Part shown: positions 37,802-46,600 of the stretch, piece after piece
Numbering within the stretch: position 1 is the stretch's first letter
Layout: every line of letters begins with the position of its first letter
Source: Leptospira koniambonensis
GTDB taxonomy: Bacteria; Spirochaetota; Leptospiria; Leptospirales; Leptospiraceae
Reading direction: 5' to 3'
Assembly: GCF_004769555.1 (NCBI RefSeq)
Contig: NZ_RQFY01000001.1
Span: forward strand, 744,001 to 808,000
DNA length: 64,000 nucleotides
The notes under the pieces: generated by a model
What the model saw: only the letters and a program-made list of their open reading frames with translations
Told to the model about the DNA's origin: nothing
Databases searched by the model: none
Made by a program: the position numbers and the translations under genes

Positions 37802-39063
37802 TTTCGAAAGCAAATCGCCTTCTATGTCTTTCTTCCTTTTTATTAACATTCTTTTCAGATTGTAAGGTAGGACATTGGGAAGGAAACGCCACAGATAATC
37901 CAGTGGTAAGTACTCTTTTCAATAGCAGAATGTTACTTCTAATGAAAGGAACTTACGCGACTGACAGTCCTTTAGATTTTTCAGAATACAATAATGGAAC
38001 TGGGGATGTTTACGAAGATCCTTCAGGAGATCCTACATTCAACCTGTCAGCTCTTCCTAAGATGGAAAATCTTCCCATCTATATTGATATAGGTGAGATA
38101 CGTATTTCTTCCAAGTACCAAGACGGTCTAAACAATCTTTCTCAGATCAGAACTGTTGCAGCTGCAAAAGGTTTCTGGGATAATGTTGCTCCAAACAGAG
38201 AAGTGTATTGTACCCAGCCTTATACATTGAATGCAAACACCTGCCGGTCTCTAAACGGTGAATTCAAAATGGTCCAATTCTTAAATGGAGAAGGAGCCGA
38301 ATTCCCTTCTAACGATCCTACTTCTGGAACGAATACAGGACTTGCAAGCCAGTACTATTATACAGGAACTTATGTTCGTTCCTTGGTTACTGGTTGGGGA
38401 AATTCTCCAGGTGTAGACCTTACCAAAGTAACCTTCTTTGATAACTACGGCGTTTATGGATTTAATATAGTTCCAAGACTAGCATATGCTGCTGGAACTA
38501 CTGACAAATCAGGTTATCCATTAGTATTCCCGCTTCTCTATGCAGTACAAGCTGGAGAATCGGACATGGATTTTAAACCTGGATACGAACCTTATATTTT
38601 CGAAGTAAGAATGAACCTTAAGGAAAATTTAATGGTTCACTCTATCAAAGCTGCTGATGGAAGCACTGCTGCGACTCTAATCTCTATCAGTGATTGGAAA
38701 ACAAAACATGCAGGTCAATCCGATATAGGCGGAGGGATCTTATCCAGATCCAGAACGATATATCCAAGTAACGCTTCTTCTTTAGCGATTACAGGCGGTT
38801 CTGGAAGTTTAACTCATTACTTTGCGGTTTTCAGAGAAGGTGAAACGGATATTCTTGAAAAACTTCCGTTAGCCGCGACACCAGCAAGAAATGGGATCTC
38901 AAAAATCAAATATATCAGTTCAGGAACTCATAAATTATACTGTCTTTCGGACACTTCTTATGTGGACGGTTTTCCGGATACAATTGTAGGAACTCCGCTC
39001 ACATTTTCCGTCCCTGCGAACGGAAATATGAGCACCGTTTCTTTATCTTATTCTTGTCCTTAA
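37798..39063 (+). CDS. Lipoprotein of unknown function downstream of truA
   Basis: 421 residues; the signal ends FFSDC (Cys22), a relaxed spirochaetal lipobox. The mature protein is Gly/Ser/Thr-rich with beta-strand pattern and a few Cys (YCTQPYTLNANTCRSLNGEF). No family recognised. Coupled to the barrel gene by an ATGA overlap, which supports a functional pair at the outer membrane. Convergent with the kinase gene, 4-nt overlap. Confidence 0.7.
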   Translation: MISKANRLLCLSSFLLTFFSDCKVGHWEGNATDNPVVSTLFNSRMLLLMKGTYATDSPLDFSEYNNGTGDVYEDPSGDPTFNLSALPKMENLPIYIDIGEIRISSKYQDGLNNLSQIRTVAAAKGFWDNVAPNREVYCTQPYTLNANTCRSLNGEFKMVQFLNGEGAEFPSNDPTSGTNTGLASQYYYTGTYVRSLVTGWGNSPGVDLTKVTFFDNYGVYGFNIVPRLAYAAGTTDKSGYPLVFPLLYAVQAGESDMDFKPGYEPYIFEVRMNLKENLMVHSIKAADGSTAATLISISDWKTKHAGQSDIGGGILSRSRTIYPSNASSLAITGGSGSLTHYFAVFREGETDILEKLPLAATPARNGISKIKYISSGTHKLYCLSDTSYVDGFPDTIVGTPLTFSVPANGNMSTVSLSYSCP

Positions 39064-40055
39064 ACTTTTCCTAATATTTCTTCCTGTCTTCCCATAAGTC
39101 TGACAGAAAGTCTAGGTCCGATCTCTTGTACAATCCTGGATGCAACATAATTTCCCCATCTTGCTGCATTCTCAGGTGAAAATCCATGAGTCAGTCCGTA
39201 AAGTACACCTGCAGCAAAGCAGTCCCCTGCTCCAGTAGTATCTAATAAATTCTGAGCTGGAAATCCACCTATATGACTGATAGTTCCATTTACGGAAACG
39301 AATGCCCCATTTGATCCGTCTGTCATCATTACATTTTTACAAATGGAAGAGATAAATTTTAAGGCGTCTTCTTTGGATTCGACAGCAGCCAGTGCCTTTG
39401 CTTCTTCTGCATTACAAAAAACTAAATCACAATAATCTTTTGTAAGTTTTAGAAAATCCTCTCTGGAACGATTTACACAGAATGGATCGCTGAAAGTAAA
39501 TGCTACTTTTACTCCCGCTTTTTTGGATTCTTCCATCGCAAGAAGGCAGGCTTCCTTTGTAGAAGGTCCGTCCCAAAGATATCCTTCTACATAACTATAA
39601 GAAGATGCCTTCAGTTTTTCCAGATCCAAATCTTGTTTGGTCAATGTAGAAGAAATCCCCAAGTGAGTGAGCATTGTTCTTTCTGCATCTGGAGTAGTTA
39701 GGATTACGCAGGTTCCGGTATGTCCTTCTTTAGAAGGAGGAACTTCGAATAAGATACCCGCCTTCTCCATGTCCTGTTTGTAAAATTCCCCGTAAGTGTC
39801 TTCAGTTACTTTTCCGGTATAAGTTCCAGTTCCGCCTGAATTTGCGAGCGCGATCATTGTATTAGCCGCGCTTCCACCTGATCTTAATTCTTTTTTATGT
39901 CCATCCAGAGCAGTAAGAACTCCACCCTGCACTTCTGCGTCCACCAGGGTCATAATTCCCTTGTTCCAGCCCATTTTTTGTAAAAAAGAATCTTCGGTAG
40001 GGATTAGAATATCCACAAGTGCATTCCCTATTCCGAATACGTCGTAATGTTTCAT
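39060..40055 (-). CDS. PfkB-family sugar/nucleoside kinase, adenosine-kinase-like
   Basis: 331 residues. Ribokinase-fold motifs: GNALVDI at the start, the di-Gly SGGSAANTMIALA, and the catalytic DTTGAGDCFAAGVLYG near 265. Within PfkB, the GIMTLVDAE region and the overall pattern resemble adenosine kinases, which make AMP from adenosine, but substrate is not proven. Last gene of the TonB-like/PrsW/prmA run, 36 nt after prmA. Confidence 0.85.
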   Translation of the reverse strand: MKHYDVFGIGNALVDILIPTEDSFLQKMGWNKGIMTLVDAEVQGGVLTALDGHKKELRSGGSAANTMIALANSGGTGTYTGKVTEDTYGEFYKQDMEKAGILFEVPPSKEGHTGTCVILTTPDAERTMLTHLGISSTLTKQDLDLEKLKASSYSYVEGYLWDGPSTKEACLLAMEESKKAGVKVAFTFSDPFCVNRSREDFLKLTKDYCDLVFCNAEEAKALAAVESKEDALKFISSICKNVMMTDGSNGAFVSVNGTISHIGGFPAQNLLDTTGAGDCFAAGVLYGLTHGFSPENAARWGNYVASRIVQEIGPRLSVRLMGRQEEILGKV

Positions 40056-40091
40056 TTTTTCTCCGATATTAAATATTAATAAAACGTTATA

Positions 40092-41000
40092 TTACTTTCT
40101 GGTCCATTCTATCAATTCCCAGCCATTCCAGGAGGTCTCATATACAAGTTTACCCCTGACTTGGGAAGATAGAAGTTCCAGAAATTCTTCTTTTCGTTCG
40201 GTGATCACACCGCTGAAAAGAAAATGATCCGTATGAAGTCCTGCGATCTTTTCCATATTCGCCTTTAAGACTGCGAATGTGATATTAGCAACGCATAGAT
40301 CAAATTTTTCGGAAGATACTTGTGGATGATCGAATCCACCCTCTTCTACTACTAAAACCTGATCCGATATCCCGTTTTCATCTCTATTAAAAGTAGAAGA
40401 GCGAACTGCATTCGGATCGATATCCACTGCGATAATTTTAGATGCGTCTAATTTTGCTGCTGCGACAGATAAGATGCCTGAACCAGCGCCAATATCTGCA
40501 ACCTTCTTCCCTTTCAGATCAATTGAGCCAAGTCTGGATAAAACCAAACGAGTGGTTTCATGATGTCCTGTTCCAAATGCAAGTCCAGGGTTGATATACA
40601 CTGGGAGTGAATCTTTTTGTTCAGACTTTTTGTTTTTTTCCCAATCTTCTTTTTCCCAGGTAGGTACCACCCAGAAAACTCCGACTGAAAACGGTTTATA
40701 AAATTCTTTATAAGCTTCTTCGTATTCTTTTGTTTCTATCCATCTGGATTCTGCGAAAGAATCTTCTGGCGCTACTGTTCGCAGATAGATCCAAATTTTT
40801 GCTTCGGATTGAACATCATCCTCTGCAAGATACACCCTGATTGGAGTATTGTCTGAGATGATCTCTTCTCCAGGTTTTCTGGGTTCTTCTCTATCAAATA
40901 GGATCTCGTAATATCCTGCCACCTGCCATTCGTCCAAGTATGCGGAAAATTCTTCCGCAAAATCTTTCGGAATGGAAACTCTGATCTCTTTGTATTTCAA
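40092..41000 (-). CDS. prmA: Ribosomal protein L11 methyltransferase, TTG start
   Basis: 302 residues. The start is the TTG at 41000, overlapping the preceding stop as TTGA. The SAM-binding region is VADIGAGSGILSVAAAKL, followed by VDIDPNAVRSS and the VANITFAVL motif typical of PrmA. GLAFGTGHHETTR stands before it. Methylates ribosomal protein L11. Part of the minus-strand operon. Confidence 0.9.
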   Translation of the reverse strand: MKYKEIRVSIPKDFAEEFSAYLDEWQVAGYYEILFDREEPRKPGEEIISDNTPIRVYLAEDDVQSEAKIWIYLRTVAPEDSFAESRWIETKEYEEAYKEFYKPFSVGVFWVVPTWEKEDWEKNKKSEQKDSLPVYINPGLAFGTGHHETTRLVLSRLGSIDLKGKKVADIGAGSGILSVAAAKLDASKIIAVDIDPNAVRSSTFNRDENGISDQVLVVEEGGFDHPQVSSEKFDLCVANITFAVLKANMEKIAGLHTDHFLFSGVITERKEEFLELLSSQVRGKLVYETSWNGWELIEWTRK

Positions 41001-41779
41001 CGGATTATCTCTGGAACCGATTGGGAATATTCTTCCTCGCGGGGGTTTTCTTTATGTATTTTATAGATTTTTTCTTCTTTCAAATACACTCTTCTGTCTT
41101 TCACGATCCAAACCCAGATCCCTACGAAGAGTGCAGTCGCTGCCCAATGCCCAAATCTTCCGACTGGGATCACAAAAAAGTCGAATAGTCCATGCTGAAC
41201 TACGGCGAGCAAGAACCCGGAAAGAATATACCAATACTTTTCCGGAAATCGTTTTTGATTACTTTTGATCAGACAAAGTGCAAAACATAAATTAATGAGT
41301 AAATGTGCATTCGAAGATTTTAATGTTCTTAAAATAAAAGTATGGATCCTATCATCTTCTTTTGCAGTTAGAATATAATGATAATTTTCTATTCCGGCAA
41401 AACCTAAGGCTACGAATCCACCTACTAAAAATGTTTCCGGAAGAAATTCTTTCTTCTTCCAATCATAGGCCAATGTAAGAGATAATAAAACGATCAGAAT
41501 AGATTTACACAATTCTTCCATCATTCCTGCTTTTACAAATGCAAGAAATGCTGTTTGAGATAGAATTGATTTCGCTACCTTTGCATTGATCTCTGTTTCA
41601 GGCCAAAGCAAAGCACTTGCTCTAAGTACTAACTCAGTGGAGATCCAGCCTAAAACTAATGCGAAGAATATTATAAAAAAGAAACGTTTTTCCCTGCCAG
41701 TATTTGGTTGGGTGTAGATGAGATAAAATCCCCAAGGAAAAATACTTGCGACTGCAAGAAGAATTACTTCCAAACTCAT
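40997..41779 (-). CDS. prsW: PrsW-like intramembrane metalloprotease
   Basis: 260 residues with about seven hydrophobic segments. The family's dispersed catalytic set is present: Glu88-Glu89 in AGMMEELCKS, IENYH (Glu131), AHLLINL (His159) and QHGLFDFF (His196, Asp200). PrsW cleaves membrane-bound anti-sigma factors in Bacillus; no such target is next to it here. Starts by ATGA overlap with the TonB-like gene, so the two may work together. Confidence 0.8.
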   Translation of the reverse strand: MSLEVILLAVASIFPWGFYLIYTQPNTGREKRFFFIIFFALVLGWISTELVLRASALLWPETEINAKVAKSILSQTAFLAFVKAGMMEELCKSILIVLLSLTLAYDWKKKEFLPETFLVGGFVALGFAGIENYHYILTAKEDDRIHTFILRTLKSSNAHLLINLCFALCLIKSNQKRFPEKYWYILSGFLLAVVQHGLFDFFVIPVGRFGHWAATALFVGIWVWIVKDRRVYLKEEKIYKIHKENPREEEYSQSVPEIIR

Positions 41780-43455
41780 AATTCCTCCATATAACGGCCA
41801 TCAAACATATTCACCAATTCTTGTTGTAAAGGTGTTGGCATTGCCTTAGCATCCAGTGGTCCATTCCAGAAAAGTTCAGTGACTCGGATATAACCTTTGG
41901 TTCCAGGAGGAGGCATCATAGGAGATAAATTTTCAATCAGTTCCAAAGTTCTTTGGTCTTGTTCTGGATATGAAGAGTTTTGTACAAGTTCCACATCCAC
42001 AACGTCTCCATCCGGAGTAATCGTATAAGCTACAACGCATGAATAATTTCGAGGAGCACTTCTCCAATAATCCATAAAGGATTCAAAAGTTCTCATTTTT
42101 GCGGAGATATAATTGGAATAAGTAGGAGGAAGTTTTTTTCCTTTGATCCTCTTAACTTCTCCTTTTACTCTTCCCTCATCAGAAACTTTCTCTTCCGGGA
42201 TTTTTTCACCTTGGGTATTATTCGGAGTATCCGTTCCAGTGATTACTCCACCATTCAATCCTTTCACTTCATCAGGAAGATTTGGATCTATAAAATAAAA
42301 TTCAGCCTGATTCTCAGGAGTAAAATGATCTGTAGGACGAGATTTACTTTCTTTTTGGAAAGCAATAGTAGTAGGCATAAGTAAAATTAAACAGAGCACT
42401 ATCAAGTGAACAAGAACGCTCAATCCCAGATTGTTTTCGAAACCTGGACTTAGACCCAACAGTGGTGTTTTAGAATGGAAAGTCCTTCGAAGCAACCAAC
42501 CAGAAAAAACATTAATAGAAATTAATACAGTTAAGATCGCAGACCAAATCCAAAAGGAGGAAGCTACTTCAAAAAACTTTTTATCAGAAAGCCCAGGTTT
42601 TAAACCTAAACTTGCAAGAAAGCGGATCCCCAATGCAGGTTCCCACCAAGAAAAGAAGAACGTAGCAAATAATAATAATCCAAGAAGGTATACAAACAGG
42701 ATAGGAAATCCTCTCCATAAACGTCCTGTATAGATATGACCCCAACCAGCTAAGATCACATCTCTTACTTTTGCATTCCTACGTTTTCTGGCAGAAGCAG
42801 GTGAATCCCCTTCTTCCTCCGCAAATGAATCTCTAGTCTGCCTTACAAACCATGCCCAAGGTTTACGGAATAAGAAGAAAGGTCTTTTGCCTGATAGAAG
42901 TTCTGCAAGTCCGATCGCAGTAAAAAAGAAAATCCAAACACTTTCTGAGAATACGGCGAATGTCGCCATCTTCGCCCGGAAGATATCAGAATAAGTTAAA
43001 TAATGAGTAAACAGAATTAAACAGAATACTGTTAGAAAGATCAAGACCGGATTTAGAATAAGAGGTCTCGCATCATTCGGTTTTAATTCTTTCCGAATAT
43101 GTCTTGCCTGCAGAAAAAATAACGTGAGGCCTAATAAGAACATCAGAGTTAAAACAAGGAAACCAAACGTACTCGGATCTTCAGAACTGAGCAGAACGAA
43201 TGCTGAAAATACCTCTTCTGCTTTTGGAAAAATTAAAAATAGAATTTCTAAAGAGAATAAGAATAGTCCGAGGATTACTTGTAAAAATACGGAATGAAAT
43301 GCTGGCCTAAGGACCCTAGGCTCTTTCGGAAATAGGAAGATGACTCCCAGAGGAAAAAAAACCCCGAACCCAATCATAGAAATGGGAGAGGTCCAAGAGA
43401 GAAAATTGATCCCCCAAAAGACTAGTTTTTCCTTCTGCGAAATTTCCTTTTTCAT
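41776..43455 (-). CDS. Multispanning membrane protein with TonB-like C-terminal domain
   Basis: 559 residues from the ATG at 43455, which has AAGGA in its leader; the frame extends to a TTG at 43500. About eight or nine hydrophobic segments fill residues 1-390. After a Gly/Lys linker the C-terminus carries CVVAYTITPDGDVVDVELVQNSS and a PPP end like the TonB C-terminal fold, which in classical TonB crosses the periplasm. Here the domain is joined to many membrane spans instead of one. Its stop overlaps prsW. Confidence 0.7.
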   Translation of the reverse strand: MKKEISQKEKLVFWGINFLSWTSPISMIGFGVFFPLGVIFLFPKEPRVLRPAFHSVFLQVILGLFLFSLEILFLIFPKAEEVFSAFVLLSSEDPSTFGFLVLTLMFLLGLTLFFLQARHIRKELKPNDARPLILNPVLIFLTVFCLILFTHYLTYSDIFRAKMATFAVFSESVWIFFFTAIGLAELLSGKRPFFLFRKPWAWFVRQTRDSFAEEEGDSPASARKRRNAKVRDVILAGWGHIYTGRLWRGFPILFVYLLGLLLFATFFFSWWEPALGIRFLASLGLKPGLSDKKFFEVASSFWIWSAILTVLISINVFSGWLLRRTFHSKTPLLGLSPGFENNLGLSVLVHLIVLCLILLMPTTIAFQKESKSRPTDHFTPENQAEFYFIDPNLPDEVKGLNGGVITGTDTPNNTQGEKIPEEKVSDEGRVKGEVKRIKGKKLPPTYSNYISAKMRTFESFMDYWRSAPRNYSCVVAYTITPDGDVVDVELVQNSSYPEQDQRTLELIENLSPMMPPPGTKGYIRVTELFWNGPLDAKAMPTPLQQELVNMFDGRYMEEL

Positions 43456-43569
43456 TCCGAATATCCTTGTCCATTGGACCCTGGCTTGTTCCGGAAGCAA
43501 ACAAGAATTGAAGGAATTCCTACGAATTTAATACTTTATCACGAATCCCATTCGAGAATCCTTGGACCT

Positions 43570-44967
43570 ATGGAGAAAAAAGAAACCCTAGATTCCTCTC
43601 TCAAGGATATTGTATCCGTTTGTAAAAGAAGAGGATTTGTTTATCCCGGATCCGAAATTTACGGAGGACTTTCCAATACCTTCGACTACGGCCCTTACGG
43701 AGCCGAACTTCTCCATAATTTAAAAAGACTCTGGTGGAAACATTTTGTCCACTTGAGAGAAGACGTTGTCGGACTCGATTCTTCTATCCTTCTCAATCCA
43801 AAAGTATGGGAGGCATCCGGACATGTTTCTAATTTTACCGATCCACTCATCGATTGCAAAAATTGTAAAACTCGTATCAGAGCGGACAAATTTTTGGAAG
43901 ATCAAAAAGGAGAAGGAGCCGCAACAGGACTGAACCTTGAAAAAATGAACGAGGTCATCAAAGCAGGAAACTTTGCCTGCCCAAATTGTGGTAATAGAGG
44001 AACATTCACTGAAGCAAGAGACTTCAACTTAATGTTCAAAACTTCTCATGGAGCTTCCGCAGAAGATTCACAAGATATTTATCTTCGTCCGGAAACAGCC
44101 CAAGGTATTTTTATCAATTTTAAGAACGTTATCTCTACAACCAGGAACAAGATCCCATTTGGGATAGCTCAAATCGGTAAATCATTCCGTAATGAGATCA
44201 TGGCGAGACAGTTCGTATTCCGCACCAGAGAATTCGAACAGATGGAGATGGAATTTTTCTGCGAACCAGGAACTCAAAAAGAATGGTTCTCTCATTGGGT
44301 GGATTATTGTGTTAAGTTCTTAACAGACCATCTTGGATTAAAAAAAGAAAATCTAAAGATCAGAGAGCATGACAAGGAAGAACTTTCTTTTTATAGCGAA
44401 GCCACTTCAGATATCGAATACAAATATGGATTCGGATGGGGAGAACTTTGGGGTATCGCTTCCAGAACTGATTATGATCTTTCTCAACATGAAAAATTCT
44501 CCGGAGAAGATCTGAAATACCAAGACCAGGCTGCCAATAAAAAGTATGTGCCTTATGTGGTAGAACCTGCACTCGGCTTAAATAGATTATTCTTAGCCGT
44601 TGTTTCGGACGCTTACGCAGAAGAAAAACTGGCGGATGGAGAAACAAGAACAGTTCTTCGTTTTGCTCCTCAGGTAGCTCCTGTTAAGATCGGGATCTTT
44701 CCCCTAATGAAAAAAGACGGACTTCCTGAACTTGCAAAATCAATTTATGCAAATCTATCTTCTTTAGGTAATTTAGAATACGACGAAGGCGGCGCTATCG
44801 GAAAAAGATACCGCAGACAGGACGAGATCGGAACTCCTTATTGTATTACAGTAGATTATGATTCTTTAACAGATAAATCTGTTACGGTAAGAGAAAGAGA
44901 TAGTATGTCCCAAGAAAGAATCTCTATCGATTCTTTGAAGTCGTACTTTGCGAATAAGATTCTTTAA
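43570..44967 (+). CDS. glyS: Glycyl-tRNA synthetase, homodimeric type
   Basis: 465 residues from the ATG at 43570; an earlier in-frame start at 43474 overlaps the divergent gene. Class II motifs: SNTFDYGPYGAELL, the KPEVxE-like CKNCKTRIRADK zinc pair (two CxxC), RPETAQGIF, QIGKSFRNEI and the anticodon-binding domain near the end. This is the alpha2 form (GlyQS in some nomenclatures). Divergent from the TonB-like gene. Confidence 0.93.
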   Translation: MEKKETLDSSLKDIVSVCKRRGFVYPGSEIYGGLSNTFDYGPYGAELLHNLKRLWWKHFVHLREDVVGLDSSILLNPKVWEASGHVSNFTDPLIDCKNCKTRIRADKFLEDQKGEGAATGLNLEKMNEVIKAGNFACPNCGNRGTFTEARDFNLMFKTSHGASAEDSQDIYLRPETAQGIFINFKNVISTTRNKIPFGIAQIGKSFRNEIMARQFVFRTREFEQMEMEFFCEPGTQKEWFSHWVDYCVKFLTDHLGLKKENLKIREHDKEELSFYSEATSDIEYKYGFGWGELWGIASRTDYDLSQHEKFSGEDLKYQDQAANKKYVPYVVEPALGLNRLFLAVVSDAYAEEKLADGETRTVLRFAPQVAPVKIGIFPLMKKDGLPELAKSIYANLSSLGNLEYDEGGAIGKRYRRQDEIGTPYCITVDYDSLTDKSVTVRERDSMSQERISIDSLKSYFANKIL

Positions 44968-45786
44968 TCAAGGATTGTAGTTTCGAATATCGTCTCTACA
45001 TTCCTGTCCGAGAATTAAAGGACTAGATGGGCTGAAAGTTTCGACCTTGGTGTCGCTTAAGGCCCAGAACATTCCGCAAGTTTCATTCGTACAATGATTT
45101 CCATGTTCTTTGTCTTGGTGAGAAGAATATAATGGGATCCCTGCGTTCACAAGGCCGAGTGCATGTCCAAGCTCATGTGTCACTGTCATTTGCTCAGCCT
45201 TCTCCGCTTTATCTACAGAAATGCCAGAGTTAAATTGATCTATCATATCCTTGAATACAAAGATTACTGGAGGGCCAATTCCTAAAGCTCCTGAAATTGT
45301 AACTGCGATTACACCTGGTGCATCCGCAAGCGCCCCTCTTACAAACATAATAAAGAAACTAGTAGATTGAAAATCAGAAGACTTCTTTCGGTATCTAGGT
45401 ACCAGATCCAAAAGTTGGTTCACACTCCAAGTTGATCTATTTTGGTTCGGGATCTGATTCATCTCCGAAAGATCAGTAGGCACAGTGACAGCTACAGAGT
45501 AGCCTCTGTCCGCAAAAACATCCTGTAAATTACTATCAGTTACACTCCAAACACTGGAACCACCAATTGTATAATTTCCTGTAAAAGGTTCTGCATCTGT
45601 TTCATACCCAATCTCCAAATCAAGAGATCTTACTGTAGAAAAATAAACGGAAGAACGATCTGGATCCGTAAGAACTAGATAATCTAAAGTAATATATCCC
45701 AAAACTGCAGGCGGTAGTTCAGATTTACCGTTTTCACATTTGATAAATAAGAAGAAGGATAGAATTAAAAGTGCTCGAAAGATCAT
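44968..45786 (-). CDS. Archaemetzincin-like lipoprotein metalloprotease
   Basis: 272 residues from the ATG at 45786. Lipobox FIKC (Cys17). The zinc helix HELGHALG (His204, Glu205, His208) is followed, after about 19 residues, by HCTNETCGM (His231, Cys232, Cys237, Met239), which matches the HCX4CXM part of the archaemetzincin motif; in the standard motif the third His comes 3 residues after the Gly. The met-turn Met fits. The final Cys pair of archaemetzincins is reduced to one Cys (263). Substrate unknown; a secreted, membrane-anchored protease is inferred. Confidence 0.75.
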   Translation of the reverse strand: MIFRALLILSFFLFIKCENGKSELPPAVLGYITLDYLVLTDPDRSSVYFSTVRSLDLEIGYETDAEPFTGNYTIGGSSVWSVTDSNLQDVFADRGYSVAVTVPTDLSEMNQIPNQNRSTWSVNQLLDLVPRYRKKSSDFQSTSFFIMFVRGALADAPGVIAVTISGALGIGPPVIFVFKDMIDQFNSGISVDKAEKAEQMTVTHELGHALGLVNAGIPLYSSHQDKEHGNHCTNETCGMFWALSDTKVETFSPSSPLILGQECRDDIRNYNP

Positions 45787-45915
45787 TTTGCCTTCGTATT
45801 GATAACAACCAGAATCGTTTCTTTTTTTTATATATTTGCAAAAAGAAGAGAAACTTCTCTTCTCCAAGATAAAAAATACTCCACAAACTCTGGTCATTTG
45901 CAAAGTTTTATTTTA

Positions 45916-46398
45916 ATGTCTGAGAAACTTTTGGAGATAAAACCTGTCCTCCCCCAAAATAGGGAGGCCGCGATTGAATTGGTAAATCAATTTTTTAGAA
46001 TGGTGAATAAACTCCCATTAGATGGAATATTCAAGATCCGTCCTAGAGCCGCTGCCAAAATGGTGGATATCTACTTAAAACTCAGAGCCACAGACAAAGT
46101 ATTATTTATAGGTGGCTTCATCGGAGAAGAACTTGTTTCACTCTTAATCGCAAGAGTGGAAGAAAAACCATATCTCATCGAGGAGAAAAACTTATTCATA
46201 GACCTGGCCATTACTAAACAAGGTAAAAGAAAGTCAGGTTATATGAAACCACTTGTGGATGAAACGTTTCGGTATGCAAAAGAAAAAGGTATCTTAGCTG
46301 TAGAATTAAGAGCAATTTCTGAAAACGAAGGTGCGGTAGAATTCTGGAAGAAGATGGGATTTGATCCGTTCTATGTGAGATTTAGAAAGTCTGTGTAG
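45916..46398 (+). CDS. GNAT-family N-acetyltransferase
   Basis: 160 residues from the ATG at 45916; an earlier in-frame start overlaps the divergent gene. The acetyl-CoA loop region reads LAITKQGKRKSGYMKPLVDETFRYAKEKG, with a Q/R-x-x-G/K-like segment, and ends ELRAISENEGAVEFWKKMGFDPFYVRF, the classic GNAT end. Substrate unknown. Monocistronic. Confidence 0.82.
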   Translation: MSEKLLEIKPVLPQNREAAIELVNQFFRMVNKLPLDGIFKIRPRAAAKMVDIYLKLRATDKVLFIGGFIGEELVSLLIARVEEKPYLIEEKNLFIDLAITKQGKRKSGYMKPLVDETFRYAKEKGILAVELRAISENEGAVEFWKKMGFDPFYVRFRKSV

Positions 46399-46542
46399 GA
46401 ACTCCTACATCGGCAAAGATCGCCCCCACCCTGCATTGGGTTTGGGGGGAGTGGCTCGTGGGAGCGCGCCTCCTCTATATCACAAAATCCGTCCTCTGTC
46501 AACATCCTCTTCCTATTCAAATCTATGTTGGAATTCCAACAT
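46394..46542. repeat. Pair of related short palindromes flanking 116 nt
   Basis: TGTAGGAACTCCTACA (46394-46409, overlapping the GNAT stop) and ATGTTGGAATTCCAACAT (46525-46542, a perfect palindrome) share the pattern TGT-GGAA-TCC-ACA. Between them lies a CCCCCACCC/GGGTTTGGGGGG hairpin. The layout is that of a small non-coding element. A related half occurs near 6620-6640. Confidence 0.4.
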
Positions 46543-46547
46543 AAAAC

Positions 46548-46577
46548 AAAAAAGGGACCCTTTCGGATCCCTTTTTT
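46548..46577. terminator. Bidirectional terminator after hppA
   Basis: AAAAAAGGGA and TCCCTTTTTT flank CCCTTTCGGA; the stem is followed by T runs on both strands. It ends the hppA transcript (minus) 24 nt past its stop and may also stop the GNAT transcript (plus). Confidence 0.8.
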
Positions 46578-46600
46578 ACTATTAGAATTTTAGAAAATTC

